DNA of 64,000 nucleotides from Micromonospora sp. NBC_01813 (GTDB lineage Bacteria; Actinomycetota; Actinomycetes; Mycobacteriales; Micromonosporaceae): NCBI RefSeq assembly GCF_035917335.1, contig NZ_CP109067.1, positions 3,967,001 to 4,031,000 of the forward strand, read 5' to 3'. Shown piece by piece: positions 10,630 to 19,472 of this stretch (position 1 is its first letter; each line of letters starts with the position of its first letter). The notes under the pieces were generated by a model. It saw only the letters and a program-made list of their open reading frames with translations, ran no database searches and was not told where the DNA came from. The position numbers and the translations under genes were made by a program.

Positions 10630-11948
10630 CTGAGGAACACTCCGATCGGAAGGGACGCGGCCACGCCGCGCGCATGTGAACCGTCCAGCCGGACCAGGCG
10701 TACGCCGGCGGTGGCGGCCAGCGTCGCCATCTCGGCCTGCGCCGTCGCGACGGTGCGCTCGGTGGTGGCGGCGAGCCGCAGCACCCCGTGCGTACCCGGA
10801 CCACCGGGGCCGGTACGGGCGCTCGCCGTCACAGTGACCGCGACCGCGAGGGGCACCGCGAACAGGTCGGTGAGCAGCCGCCCGGCCCGCTCCTCGTCGA
10901 GCTCGGGCCACCCCTGCAGCGTGTAGGTGGCCTGGCACACCCCCCCGGTGCGCCAGTGCCGCCACTGCTCGCGTACCTCGTTGCGACCGCCGGAGACGTG
11001 CGCCAGGCCGGCGATCAGCGCTGTCCCCGCGTCGACGTCCAGCGGCTCGGTCGGCACGCCGGTGCGGCGCAGCGCCCGGTGCACCCGGCGTACGGCGTTG
11101 TGCAGCGGCAGCGTCAGCTCGTCGTCGCCGGGCAGGTCGACGCCGCGTACCGCGTGCAGGGCCAGCCACACCTTCGTCGGGCCGTCCCGGCGGACACCGG
11201 CGTGCAGCACCACCTCGATCCCGAGGGTTGCCTGCTGGCCGTCCAGCAGCGACAGCAGCGCGCCGGGCGCGGGGATGGCCGCACCCTGCCAGTGCAGTAC
11301 CGCCGTCACCCCGCCGCGATGGCTGGTGACCATGGTGGCGCCGGCTCCGGTCGGCGCGGCCCGCACCGTGCACCCCGGCACCAGCAGGTCCAGCAGCGCG
11401 GGCACCTGCCCGGTGTCGTCCGGCAGGTCGCGCGCCCGTTCCCGGCACAGGTAGCCGACCGTCAGCGCGCCGCGTTCGTAGAGCCACCGCCCTTCGATCC
11501 GCACCACGGTCAGCGCGACGAGGGCGGCGGCACCGGCGCAGACACCGACCAGCGTCGGCCAGGGCTGCCGTACGCAGAGCAGGACCGCGACCACGGCGAT
11601 CTGCCAGCAGACGACCTGGATGAGCGAGACGCGCCCGAGGCGCGCCCGCCCTCGGTGCTCACGCCGCGCCACCACGCGGGGCTCGTCCACTTCCTCCCCG
11701 CGCCTCGGCGACGTGGGCGGGGGCGACGGCAATGGGGCGGGTCGTGCCGGTGGTGCCGGCGTGGGCGGACGCGCGGGCACCCGGCGGGCGGCCGCGACGG
11801 TGAGGCGCGCGGTGGCTGCAGCCGCGACCGGAACCGGGGTGGCGGTCACGGTGTGGTGCACCGCCGGCGGTGGTGTCGTACCGCCCTCGCTCGCCGGTTC
11901 CGGCGCGGCCCGCACCACGACGGTGCGGGCGTGGTCAGCGACGTCCAC
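10626..11948 (-). CDS. eccE: Type VII secretion protein EccE
   Basis: About 440 aa from the GTG at 11948, which follows a GAGGAACGG ribosome site. The first 110 residues are Pro/Ala-rich and cytoplasmic. Two membrane helices follow (about 112-155, starting at LIQVVCWQIAVVAVLLC) and then a soluble domain beginning RIEGRWLYERGALTVGYL, the usual EccE pattern. EccE is a peripheral component of the ESX inner-membrane complex with EccB, EccC and EccD, all present in this window. The stop is overlapped by the TTG of the EccA-like gene. A longer reading from 12230 is open but has untypical sequence. Confidence 0.85.
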   Translation of the reverse strand: MDVADHARTVVVRAAPEPASEGGTTPPPAVHHTVTATPVPVAAAATARLTVAAARRVPARPPTPAPPARPAPLPSPPPTSPRRGEEVDEPRVVARREHRGRARLGRVSLIQVVCWQIAVVAVLLCVRQPWPTLVGVCAGAAALVALTVVRIEGRWLYERGALTVGYLCRERARDLPDDTGQVPALLDLLVPGCTVRAAPTGAGATMVTSHRGGVTAVLHWQGAAIPAPGALLSLLDGQQATLGIEVVLHAGVRRDGPTKVWLALHAVRGVDLPGDDELTLPLHNAVRRVHRALRRTGVPTEPLDVDAGTALIAGLAHVSGGRNEVREQWRHWRTGGVCQATYTLQGWPELDEERAGRLLTDLFAVPLAVAVTVTASARTGPGGPGTHGVLRLAATTERTVATAQAEMATLAATAGVRLVRLDGSHARGVAASLPIGVFLS

Positions 11949-12090
11949 GATGCACCACCGTTCCTCGCTCTGTCCGGCGCGGGTGCGGCGCGATCGCGCC
12001 GACGCACCCCACGATCCGGCAGCGCACCTGAGGTTTCGATGACGGCGGGCCAGTCCCCCCACGCCGTCAGGCGAACCGGTCCTCGCGCCG

Positions 12091-12642
12091 TCAGGCGAAC
12101 CGGGCGGCGAGGTCGCGGTAGGTGTCCCGGGCGGCTTCCAGCCGGACACGGCGGAACCTGCCCGGCTCGGCCGCGTAGACGGCTCGGCCCTGACTGCTCC
12201 ACAACCCCTGCGGCGGTACGGCGTCGGCACCGGGTGGCACGAACTTGAGCACCTCGGTCAGGGCGGCCGCAGCGGTGAGCAGGTCCGTCCGGGCGCGCCG
12301 GCGTTCGCGGGTGTCGAGCCCGTCGGGCCGAGCAGGCACGTCACCCGCCGCCACGTCGCCGAGCCAGAGCCACTCACCCGCGTCCAGCAGCTCCGACGGC
12401 CGCTCGTCGCCGAAGCGCGGATCGTCGTCGATGGGCAGCGGGATGTCGTCGGGGAGCCGGAACACGAACTCCCGCCTGGCACCGCAGGACGGGCAGGTGC
12501 CGCTGTATCGACTTGCCAGGTCGCCGTCCACCTCCACGACCGAGCTGGCCGGCTCGAACCGGCTCTCGCCGCAGGCCTCGCAGGGGCGCAGCTCCATGTA
12601 GATGTGTGCCTCCGCGCTCGTGCGCGCCAACTGCAAGGCCAT
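12091..12642 (-). CDS. Hypothetical protein with zinc-ribbon-like CxxC pairs
   Basis: 183 aa from the ATG at 12642, with AGGA upstream; an ATG at 12651 is an alternative. The N-terminal third has two CxxC pairs (PCEACGE and TCPSCGARRE) about 30 residues apart, likely to bind one zinc. The remainder is acidic and then helical, ending in RDTYRDLAARFA. No family name is recognised. It follows the candidate immunity gene with essentially no gap and precedes eccE, so it is probably co-transcribed with the toxin module. A role as accessory or second immunity factor is possible but unsupported by motif. Confidence 0.7.
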   Translation of the reverse strand: MALQLARTSAEAHIYMELRPCEACGESRFEPASSVVEVDGDLASRYSGTCPSCGARREFVFRLPDDIPLPIDDDPRFGDERPSELLDAGEWLWLGDVAAGDVPARPDGLDTRERRRARTDLLTAAAALTEVLKFVPPGADAVPPQGLWSSQGRAVYAAEPGRFRRVRLEAARDTYRDLAARFA

Positions 12643-12652
12643 GATGACCATC

Positions 12653-13108
12653 CTATGGTTGTCCGACCGCCGCCAGCGAAGGATCGGCGGCGGGGTCTCC
12701 CCTGCGCTGGAGCTCGGTTTCGAACATCACGTAGGTTTTGCGGCGGAGACCACGGATGACGTCGCGTTCGTAGTCGGTGATGCGGCGACGATCCTCCTCA
12801 GCTGTCTCCCGAATGTCGTTGATCAGGGCATAGAGAGCGAAAGCCGGGCCATCGCCGGAGAGATAGAAACCTCGGACGGCCTCCGTACGCTGCACGAACC
12901 TGTCCTGTGACAGCGAACTGATCTCCGGATGGGTCGATCGGAGGATCTCGTCGATCAGACCGACCGCCGGTTCCCAGCCACCGGTCGTCCGGGAGAGCCG
13001 CCACGCGGTCATGCCACCGTCAGGGGTCTCGACCATCTTTCCGGGAGCGCCGAAGTAGTCGAAGTACAGCGGAAGAATCGGGCCGGAAACATTGCGATCC
13101 TCATTCAC
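12653..13108 (-). CDS. Candidate immunity protein for the adjacent polymorphic toxin
   Basis: A 151-aa soluble protein with many acidic residues, no signal peptide and no membrane segment. It has no recognised family. Its GTG start overlaps the toxin stop codon (GTGA at 13105-13108), so toxin and this protein would be made together. It shares the lower GC of the toxin's C-terminal domain, unlike the flanking ESX genes. Small size, immediate downstream position, coupling and matched base composition are the usual signs of an immunity gene. The function is inferred from these and not from a domain. Confidence 0.68.
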   Translation of the reverse strand: MNEDRNVSGPILPLYFDYFGAPGKMVETPDGGMTAWRLSRTTGGWEPAVGLIDEILRSTHPEISSLSQDRFVQRTEAVRGFYLSGDGPAFALYALINDIRETAEEDRRRITDYERDVIRGLRRKTYVMFETELQRRGDPAADPSLAAVGQP

Positions 13109-16100
13109 TCCCGATTCTCACTTTCACTCAAAGCCTCTTTGAAACTGCGGAGCTGCGCCCGTAGCAATTCGTAGTATAGCGCCCGGTCGAATGACTTCAT
13201 ATCTTCAGGTTCACCCGCCCTGGCCCTGATATCACGGCGAGCCTCGTAGATAATGTGCTCCCATTCAGCCACTTGGTCGACCGCAACCAGATGCAGCCGC
13301 AACTCACCAATGTGACCATTGGAGAGCCGGACCCGCAGCTGAAGGTCCCGGTAGCCGCCCGGCATGGGCTTCTTGAACCGGTCCTCGAACATGACGATTT
13401 CGATATTGCCGCTATCCAGGATCAACTCCAACGCAAGATAGAGATGTTCGAGGTATTGAAAGCTGATCGACGAAGCAGCCAGGTCGAGCACTCGGGCGGC
13501 ATCGCCCTCATACTTTCCAGTGATGTTCGCCATCGCCTGATCGCGACTCTTCGCTCTGATCCTGGAATGCTCCTGGCCGCGCGCCTCGCGAGCGATCTCC
13601 CGTGCGAAGTCAGCCAACTCCCGGCGCTGGGCGTCGTCGTAGGCGTACATCTCGTCCAGGAAGGCCGAGATCATCTCCGAATCGCCGACGTGTGCGGGCG
13701 GGAATCCGGACTGACGTACCCTGCCATCCGTGGGGTTCACCCGCTCGGCCCGCCGGCTGATCTGCTCCTGGCGCGCCGACAACGGCGACGGACCCGGGTC
13801 GCCGGGCTCATCCGCACTGGCGACCTCGACGCCTCGGGTCGCAATAGCCTCCAACACCTCGGCAAGCGCACCGGTCGCCTGTGGAGTACCGGCGAGATTG
13901 TGCAGAGTCAACGGGTTACCGAGCAGGTTTGCCGCGATCATGGGATCTACGTTCATCATGCGTACCAGTTCAGGGTTCTCGACCAGCCGCTCAAGCAGGG
14001 CAACCGCGAGAAGCGGGGGGCCGTCGCCCGGACCGACCCATTTCTGGTGCAGAACGTCCCGCAGCCGTGAGTCGTCGAACAGGCCCACGATCCCGGGCAG
14101 CTCCTCGGGGGCCAGGTGGGGGGCGAGCCGGGCCAGGTCCTCGGGGGTCAGGGCCGCAGCCAGCACCGTCGGGGTGACCCCGGCTGCGATGACCTCGTCG
14201 ACGCTGGCCGCCTCGTCGATCGCGCGCCGAACGGTACGACCGCTACGGTCGAAGTCCCGCTGGGCCGCGAGCAGTTCGTCGCGGCGCTTGGCGTCGGCCA
14301 GCTTCCGCTCCTCCTTGTCGGTGAGCCGCTGCCCTTCACTCTGCCGACCTGCCCGCCCCCGCCAAGTCGCATCGACCGATGCCAGCTCCATGATGGTCGC
14401 GACGTCGTCCGCAAGGTTGAGCAGGGCCAGCCGACGGGGGACATGACTCCGGTCGAGGTCATTGTGATCCGGGTGCCCGATACCGAGGTGGTCCAGCAGC
14501 AACCCCAGCTCCACTTCGATGTCCGCCGCCGCCGAGGGATCCTGCTGTACGTCGGCGGTCCGTTGTGCTCGGGCTGCGCCCAGTTCGGCTAGCAGAAGGA
14601 CGACCTCGGCGCGGTGGGCCTGGTCGTGCGGGCTGAGGGTGTCGATGGACGGGTCGGCACCGTGTCGCAGCGCGTCGGGGTGGCCGGGCCGGCCGGTCAG
14701 CGAGCGCAACTTCGCCTTGAGCGTGCCGACGAAGCCCTCGCTCCGCACCGCCTCGGCCTCGCTCAGCTCGTGGGCAACGGCGCGCCGCAACCACCGGTTG
14801 CGGGCCGGTCCGGCAGGCGGCGGGTTCTGTGAGACCACCACCTCGACGCGGGTCTCGCCGTCGACAACGACCTCGCGGCGAAACGACCGGACGGCGTTCG
14901 GGGTCATCCCCACCGTGAAACGCAGCGGTGGCTGACCGGTGACCTCCAGCACGGCGACGTTCGGTGCGCCGGCGACCGGCGTCACCGTGCCGTACAGCTG
15001 CAGGACTGTCGTCAGGTCGTCGAAGGTGCCTTCGGTATCGGTGGGACCGTCGTGCGCGGGTGCCCCGGGCATCGCGGTCGCCGTGTAGGAGTTGTCGGTC
15101 TGCTGCCGTGCGCGATGCGGTCCGGGAACCAGGGTGTGTGCTGGTTCCGGCGGCGCGGTCGGCGGCGCATCCGGCACCGGCGATGGCGCTGGCGATGCCG
15201 CGACCGCGGTGGCTGCGGTGGCTGCGGCGCGGCTCCCAGCGGCTACGGCGGCAGCCACCGGTGCTGGCCGGGGGTGGCGGGTAGGTTCGGGTCCCTGATC
15301 GACCCGGTTCCCCGTACCGGCGATCTTGTCTGGACCATCGGAGATCGTGACCGGCCCGGCTGCCGCGCCGGGGACTGCACTGTTGGAGGATGTGCTCGTC
15401 GTCGACGCGGCGGCGGGCGGCGCGGGCGGACCATGCGACGCGGTGTTCGGTCCGGCTGGAGCGGTCGGCGTGCCTGCCGACGAGGTACTGGGGACGACCG
15501 TGGGGTGCGGGGCCGCAGCGGGCGTCGGCGAGGTCGATACCGCCGGGTGGACGGAAGAGGCGGTGACTGCGGTTGTGGTCGTGGCCGTATGGATTGGAGC
15601 TGCCGGAGCGGGTTGGTACGCGGTGGTCGCGGTGGGTCCGTCGGCAATCCCCGGAGGCGGCGTGGCAGCGCTCGCGGTGCTCGTCGTCGTGGCGCCAGGC
15701 GGGCCAGCTGCCGTCTCGGTGCCCGCAGGCGGCTGCGCAACTGGTGCGCTGTCCCCGCTCGCCACCGATCCGGCGTCCGGAACGCCGGAGGTGTCTGGGC
15801 TGTTCGGAGCGCCTGCGGGATCCGGGGCTGTGCCCGGTCCGCCGGGGTCCCCCACAACGATGCTGGGACCAGCATTACCAGTGACGCCAGGAGCGGCGGT
15901 ACCCGAGTAACCAGAGCCAACGTCAGCTGCGCCGGGACCGGCACTGCCCGAAGGGCCAGCCGCCGTACCGGAACCGGTACCGACCGGTGGGCCCGGATCG
16001 GCCGGTGGGCCCGGATCGACCTGTGGGGCAACGCTGGCCGGAGCGGCTGCCGTTCCCGGCCCGCCAGTCGAGGCCGGCGCGACCGAGGGAACCGCAGGTG

Positions 16101-17190
16101 TGGCGGGCGGGCCGCCGGGTGGCGGCGCCTCCGTCACGGTGGCACCTCCGGCAGTCGGCCTGCCGCTCAGCGCCGCCTGCCTGGCCTGATCGGTCGCGGA
16201 ATCGGCGGCGGTCTGGGGAGCCGGGTTGTACTGGGTCGCGCCGAGGACCGAGTTCGCCCGCAACGAGCCGACGATTCCGGCTGCGACGCCGTTCTGGGCG
16301 ACCGCATCGACGTACGCCTGGCCGTCCAGCAGCGCAGCCATGTCGCCGGCCGCCACGGCGTGTACGGCGTGGCCGGCGACCGGTGAGGTGATTCCGTTGG
16401 TGATGGTCGAGGTCACGGCGATGTCGACCTGCTGGGCGACCCATTCCGGCCCGCCCGCCCGGCGCACGCCGCTCGCCAACGGGTTCGAGGCGAGCAGCCG
16501 GACGGCTGGGCTGACGGCTTCGCCGAGGACCCCGCCGACCCCACCCGCCGCCGCCGCGATGACGAGCCGCTTGCCGTCGAACTCGTCGCGGGTGCCGACG
16601 GCCATGCTCACGCCCTGCGTCGTCGCGTCGACGACCCCCCCGTCGACCGCCTCGAAGGTGTTGCGCCAGCCGAACCTCATCAGCCCGTTGGCGGCACCTG
16701 GAAGCGGGCCGGCCAGGCTGCGGCCGGCGATTCCGGCGATCCAGCTGCTCAGCCTGGTGCTGGCGATCCGGGCCAGGACGCCCATGAAGATGCCGCCACC
16801 GGGCAGGGCCAAGATCGCCCCGACCAGCGCCACGGTGACCCCGATCTCGACCAGGAGCCCGATCCTGACCTCGACGATCTGGTCGCCGTACCGTCGGGTG
16901 AAGGCGGCCATCTCCCGCATGGCGGTGGCGAGGTCGGTGTACGCCAGGCCGAGCTGCATGCCGTTGGCGGTGTACTCCACACCGATGGCATCGGGCCAGG
17001 CCGGGATCGCCTGTGCGACGGCGCCGACGATCTCGTCCTGTGCCTGGTCGACCATTGCCGCCGCGGCCTCCCAGGCGTCGGCGAGGGCGTACGCGGTCTC
17101 TTCGGCGTCGGGAGGAACGAGGGTGTCCCAGCTCAGGTCCTTGACGAGTTCCCAGAATCCGAACGGGTCCGTCGGCTCCGGGATCGGCAT
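13105..17190 (-). CDS. CpnT-like ESX polymorphic toxin with C-terminal RelA/SpoT-like domain
   Basis: A 1361-aa modular protein. Residues 1-105 are a helical WXG100-like, CpnT-type N-terminal domain (WELVKDLSWDTLVPPDAEE). Residues about 105-320 carry hydrophobic helices and a Gly/Ala-rich region. Residues about 323-720 are a long Pro/Thr/Ala/Gly linker. About 720-1145 is a mixed middle region with an AVAHELSEAE helix. Residues about 1148-1361 look like a RelA/SpoT-type synthetase fold: AARVLDLAA (Asp1236), DRF, PGGYRDLQLRV (Tyr1280), then NGHIGELRLHL (Glu1296) and HIIYEARR. This matches the family pattern D...GYRD...GH..ELqLHL...YE..R. The C-terminal part has lower GC than the linker. Export through ESX and a nucleotide-modifying toxic activity are inferred. 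Confidence 0.8.
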   Translation of the reverse strand: MPIPEPTDPFGFWELVKDLSWDTLVPPDAEETAYALADAWEAAAAMVDQAQDEIVGAVAQAIPAWPDAIGVEYTANGMQLGLAYTDLATAMREMAAFTRRYGDQIVEVRIGLLVEIGVTVALVGAILALPGGGIFMGVLARIASTRLSSWIAGIAGRSLAGPLPGAANGLMRFGWRNTFEAVDGGVVDATTQGVSMAVGTRDEFDGKRLVIAAAAGGVGGVLGEAVSPAVRLLASNPLASGVRRAGGPEWVAQQVDIAVTSTITNGITSPVAGHAVHAVAAGDMAALLDGQAYVDAVAQNGVAAGIVGSLRANSVLGATQYNPAPQTAADSATDQARQAALSGRPTAGGATVTEAPPPGGPPATPAVPSVAPASTGGPGTAAAPASVAPQVDPGPPADPGPPVGTGSGTAAGPSGSAGPGAADVGSGYSGTAAPGVTGNAGPSIVVGDPGGPGTAPDPAGAPNSPDTSGVPDAGSVASGDSAPVAQPPAGTETAAGPPGATTTSTASAATPPPGIADGPTATTAYQPAPAAPIHTATTTTAVTASSVHPAVSTSPTPAAAPHPTVVPSTSSAGTPTAPAGPNTASHGPPAPPAAASTTSTSSNSAVPGAAAGPVTISDGPDKIAGTGNRVDQGPEPTRHPRPAPVAAAVAAGSRAAATAATAVAASPAPSPVPDAPPTAPPEPAHTLVPGPHRARQQTDNSYTATAMPGAPAHDGPTDTEGTFDDLTTVLQLYGTVTPVAGAPNVAVLEVTGQPPLRFTVGMTPNAVRSFRREVVVDGETRVEVVVSQNPPPAGPARNRWLRRAVAHELSEAEAVRSEGFVGTLKAKLRSLTGRPGHPDALRHGADPSIDTLSPHDQAHRAEVVLLLAELGAARAQRTADVQQDPSAAADIEVELGLLLDHLGIGHPDHNDLDRSHVPRRLALLNLADDVATIMELASVDATWRGRAGRQSEGQRLTDKEERKLADAKRRDELLAAQRDFDRSGRTVRRAIDEAASVDEVIAAGVTPTVLAAALTPEDLARLAPHLAPEELPGIVGLFDDSRLRDVLHQKWVGPGDGPPLLAVALLERLVENPELVRMMNVDPMIAANLLGNPLTLHNLAGTPQATGALAEVLEAIATRGVEVASADEPGDPGPSPLSARQEQISRRAERVNPTDGRVRQSGFPPAHVGDSEMISAFLDEMYAYDDAQRRELADFAREIAREARGQEHSRIRAKSRDQAMANITGKYEGDAARVLDLAASSISFQYLEHLYLALELILDSGNIEIVMFEDRFKKPMPGGYRDLQLRVRLSNGHIGELRLHLVAVDQVAEWEHIIYEARRDIRARAGEPEDMKSFDRALYYELLRAQLRSFKEALSESENRE

Positions 17191-17193
17191 GGC

Positions 17194-17505
17194 CTAGGCG
17201 GATTCGAAGGTCTGGGTGTTCCGGTCCTCGGCCGTCAGATAGGTCTGTACGCAGTCGCGGCCGTTCTGAGCCATCTGCTCGGGTGCTGCGACGAGCGAAT
17301 CGGCGGACCCGACGATCTGCTCTGCCGAAGGGTTGTAGTCGGCGGCGAAGGCCCGACCGAGCGGTCCGTTGCCCAGCTGGCTCTCCAGCCCAAGGATCAC
17401 GTCGTACTGATTTTTCCAGCGTCCCTCGATCTTGCCGGCGGCCGCCAGCGCGTTCATCGCGACGCTCATGTCGTCGGTGTACATCTGCATGCCGTCTCGG
17501 TTCAC
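17194..17505 (-). CDS. EspC-like small ESX secretion partner
   Basis: 103 aa from the GTG at 17505, which overlaps the YbaB stop (GTGA). The protein is a predicted helical hairpin with Trp30 before the turn, and ends with the tail TYLTAEDRNTQTFESA. Tyr89-x-x-x-Glu93 fits the YxxxD/E export signal of type VII substrates. It sits three bases upstream of the toxin gene, so the two would be co-expressed and may form the heterodimer that targets the toxin to EccC. The EspC/T7SS-target family is a pattern match. Confidence 0.78.
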   Translation of the reverse strand: MNRDGMQMYTDDMSVAMNALAAAGKIEGRWKNQYDVILGLESQLGNGPLGRAFAADYNPSAEQIVGSADSLVAAPEQMAQNGRDCVQTYLTAEDRNTQTFESA

Positions 17506-17894
17506 CTCGCCCACAGCCGCCGCCCCCTGTCGCGTTCGGTGTCCAGCACGTGCAGCGCCGCACCGAAGGTCGGGTCGGGACGCCGGTCGGCTGGTCCACC
17601 CACGAACTGTTCGGTGAGGCGGACCGCGTCGTTCTCGGCCTGCGCGGCGGCGTCGCGGATCGTGTCCGCGACAGCGCTCGCCAACGCCTCGGCGTCGTGG
17701 TCGCGGTAGATCCGTGGGTCGAGCACGAGGTCCAGCAGCTCGCCGCGGCCGCCGACGACGGCGGTGATCAGCCCGTCCGGCGAGTACGCGGTGGCGCTGA
17801 TCCGATCCACCCCGTCGCGCAGCGAGCGGACCTTCTCGGCCAGCCGCTGGTACTCCCCGAGTCGCTCGGCCAGCTCGATCGGTAGCCCGTTCAT
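17502..17894 (-). CDS. YbaB/EbfC family nucleoid-associated protein
   Basis: 130 aa with the YbaB pattern: an N-terminal helix (AERLGEYQRLAEKVRSL), a central beta strand with GELLDLVLDPR, then a C-terminal helix. The ATG at 17894 has an excellent GGGAGGTG ribosome site five bases upstream. YbaB proteins bind DNA as dimers and are often found at actinobacterial ESX loci. This gene heads the left, minus-strand arm of the locus and faces the mycosin gene across a 124-bp divergent promoter region, so it could regulate both arms (inferred). Confidence 0.82.
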   Translation of the reverse strand: MNGLPIELAERLGEYQRLAEKVRSLRDGVDRISATAYSPDGLITAVVGGRGELLDLVLDPRIYRDHDAEALASAVADTIRDAAAQAENDAVRLTEQFVGGPADRRPDPTFGAALHVLDTERDRGRRLWAR

Positions 17895-18018
17895 CGCACC
17901 TCCCACCCACCTCGGCGATGGGAGAAGGGTGCGGCGTGGCCGACCCCGCGTGGGGCGCCTTGTCCGGTTGAGGCCAGCGTGGGCCGCCGACGCGCGCCCG
18001 GCCGGAGCATCACGCAGC

Positions 18019-19296
18019 ATGAACAGAACGACGGCCGCCGTCGCGGTCATGGTGATCGTCCTGGCCGCGCCGTTGGTCGGCGGCGGTGCGGCGTCGGCCG
18101 TACCGCCGGCGGGCGCCTGCCGGGATCCGGAGCCCGCCCGGCCGACTGTCACCGACCTGCCGTGGGCTCAGCAACTGCTGGATCTGCGCGGCGCCTGGCG
18201 GCACAGTACGGGCACCGGGGTGACCGTGGCGGTGATCGACTCCGGCGTGGACGGTGACCATCCACAGCTGACCGGTTCGCTGCTGCGCGGGCGGGACTTC
18301 TTCCTGGCGGGAGATCTGCCGGGTGGGTTCGACTGCGTGTCGCACGGCACCGCCGTCGGGTCCGTCGTCGCCGCACGGCCGGTGGACGGGGTCGGGTTCC
18401 ACGGGGTCGCGCCGGGCGCGAAGATCCTGCCGGTCCGGATCACCGACCGTCAGCTCGCCGACAGTGGTCAGCCGACACCGATCGACCCGGCGGTCCTCGC
18501 CCGCGGCATCCGGTACGCCGCCGACCAGCGCGCCACGGTGATCAACCTGTCGGTGTCGGGATACGGCGACTTCCCGGCGGTACGGGCGGCGGTCGACTAC
18601 GCGCGCTCGAAGGATGCCCTGGTGGTGGCGGCCGTCGGCAACCGTGAGGACGCTGCGGCCGCGTACCCGGCGGGCTATCCGGGGGTGCTCGGCGTCGGCG
18701 CGATCGATGCCGGTGGCGCGCGGGCGTCGGGTTCGCAGGCCGGTGTCGACATCGTGGCACCGGGTGCCGCCGTCATCGCGGCCGCCCGGGTCGGCGGCCA
18801 CGCCTGGTGGGACGGCACCAGCATCGCCGCGCCGTTCGTCGCCGGCACCGCCGCTCTGGTGCGCTCGGCGCGACCGGACCTGAGCGCCGACCAGGTGGCT
18901 CGGGTCCTGCTGGCGACTGCGGCACCGGCCCGGGGTGGCCGGGACAGCCCCGACTACGGCGCCGGCATCGTCGATCCGTACCGGGCGGTGACGGAGAGCC
19001 AGGCGGTGCGGGCACCGGGCCCGATGCCTGCCGTGGCGATCCCGCCGCCGGATCCGCAGGCGCTGCACGCCGCAGCCTGGTGGCAGCGGACCGGCGGCGC
19101 GGCCACGGCCTGCTTGGGCGTGGCCGCGACGGTGATCCTTCTCGCGGCGGTCTTCGCCTGGGCGGTTCCTCGGGGGCGGCGACGGCGGTGGACGCCCACC
19201 CGGGCCGCACCGCCGCCGGTCGCCCTGGTCGTGGACGAACTGCCGGAGGAGACGTTTCTCTTTCCCGCCCCGGCGATCGAGCGAGGCGACCGGTGA
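18019..19296 (+). CDS. mycP: Mycosin, type VII-associated subtilisin-like serine protease
   Basis: 425 aa. A signal peptide covers residues 1-28 (ending AASA). The S8 catalytic triad is intact: Asp74 in VIDSGVDG, His109 in SHGTAVG and Ser268 in GTSIAAP, with oxyanion Asn208 in VGN. A C-terminal membrane helix (about 365-388) and a short basic tail anchor it, as in mycobacterial mycosins. Mycosins are required for ESX function and stabilise the secretion complex. It opens the plus-strand arm opposite ybaB. The ATG at 18019 is chosen because the signal peptide begins directly after it. Confidence 0.93.
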   Translation: MNRTTAAVAVMVIVLAAPLVGGGAASAVPPAGACRDPEPARPTVTDLPWAQQLLDLRGAWRHSTGTGVTVAVIDSGVDGDHPQLTGSLLRGRDFFLAGDLPGGFDCVSHGTAVGSVVAARPVDGVGFHGVAPGAKILPVRITDRQLADSGQPTPIDPAVLARGIRYAADQRATVINLSVSGYGDFPAVRAAVDYARSKDALVVAAVGNREDAAAAYPAGYPGVLGVGAIDAGGARASGSQAGVDIVAPGAAVIAAARVGGHAWWDGTSIAAPFVAGTAALVRSARPDLSADQVARVLLATAAPARGGRDSPDYGAGIVDPYRAVTESQAVRAPGPMPAVAIPPPDPQALHAAAWWQRTGGAATACLGVAATVILLAAVFAWAVPRGRRRRWTPTRAAPPPVALVVDELPEETFLFPAPAIERGDR

Positions 19297-19398
19297 GCGC
19301 AGCTGACCGGGGCGACCACGGCCGACCAGGCGACCGGCGGGTGGCAGGAACGTGCCGAGGGCGTCCCGGCGCTGCCAGTGCGCGATTACGTTCAGTGC

Positions 19399-19413
19399 GT
19401 CCCAACGTGGGAC
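19399..19413. promoter_or_regulatory. Palindrome upstream of the WXG100 genes
   Basis: GTCCCA and TGGGAC flank a central ACG in the 176-bp space between mycP and the first WXG100 gene. The palindrome lies about 60 bases upstream of the start codon, a plausible operator position. No regulator can be assigned and only one copy was seen. Confidence 0.3.
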
Positions 19414-19472
19414 AGGCCAAGACGGGTCGCGGCTCCGCCGCTGTAGAGCAGTGACAAGGGAGTGACAAGTCC

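Noticed and set aside
13255-14070. Plus-strand frame of 271 codons opposite the toxin C-terminus
   Set aside because: The minus-strand frame shows a conserved domain and continues the long gene without break; this frame has no motif.
15052-16386. Plus-strand Arg/Gly-rich frame opposite the toxin linker
   Set aside because: Repetitive complement of a Pro/Ala/Thr linker; no protein-like pattern.
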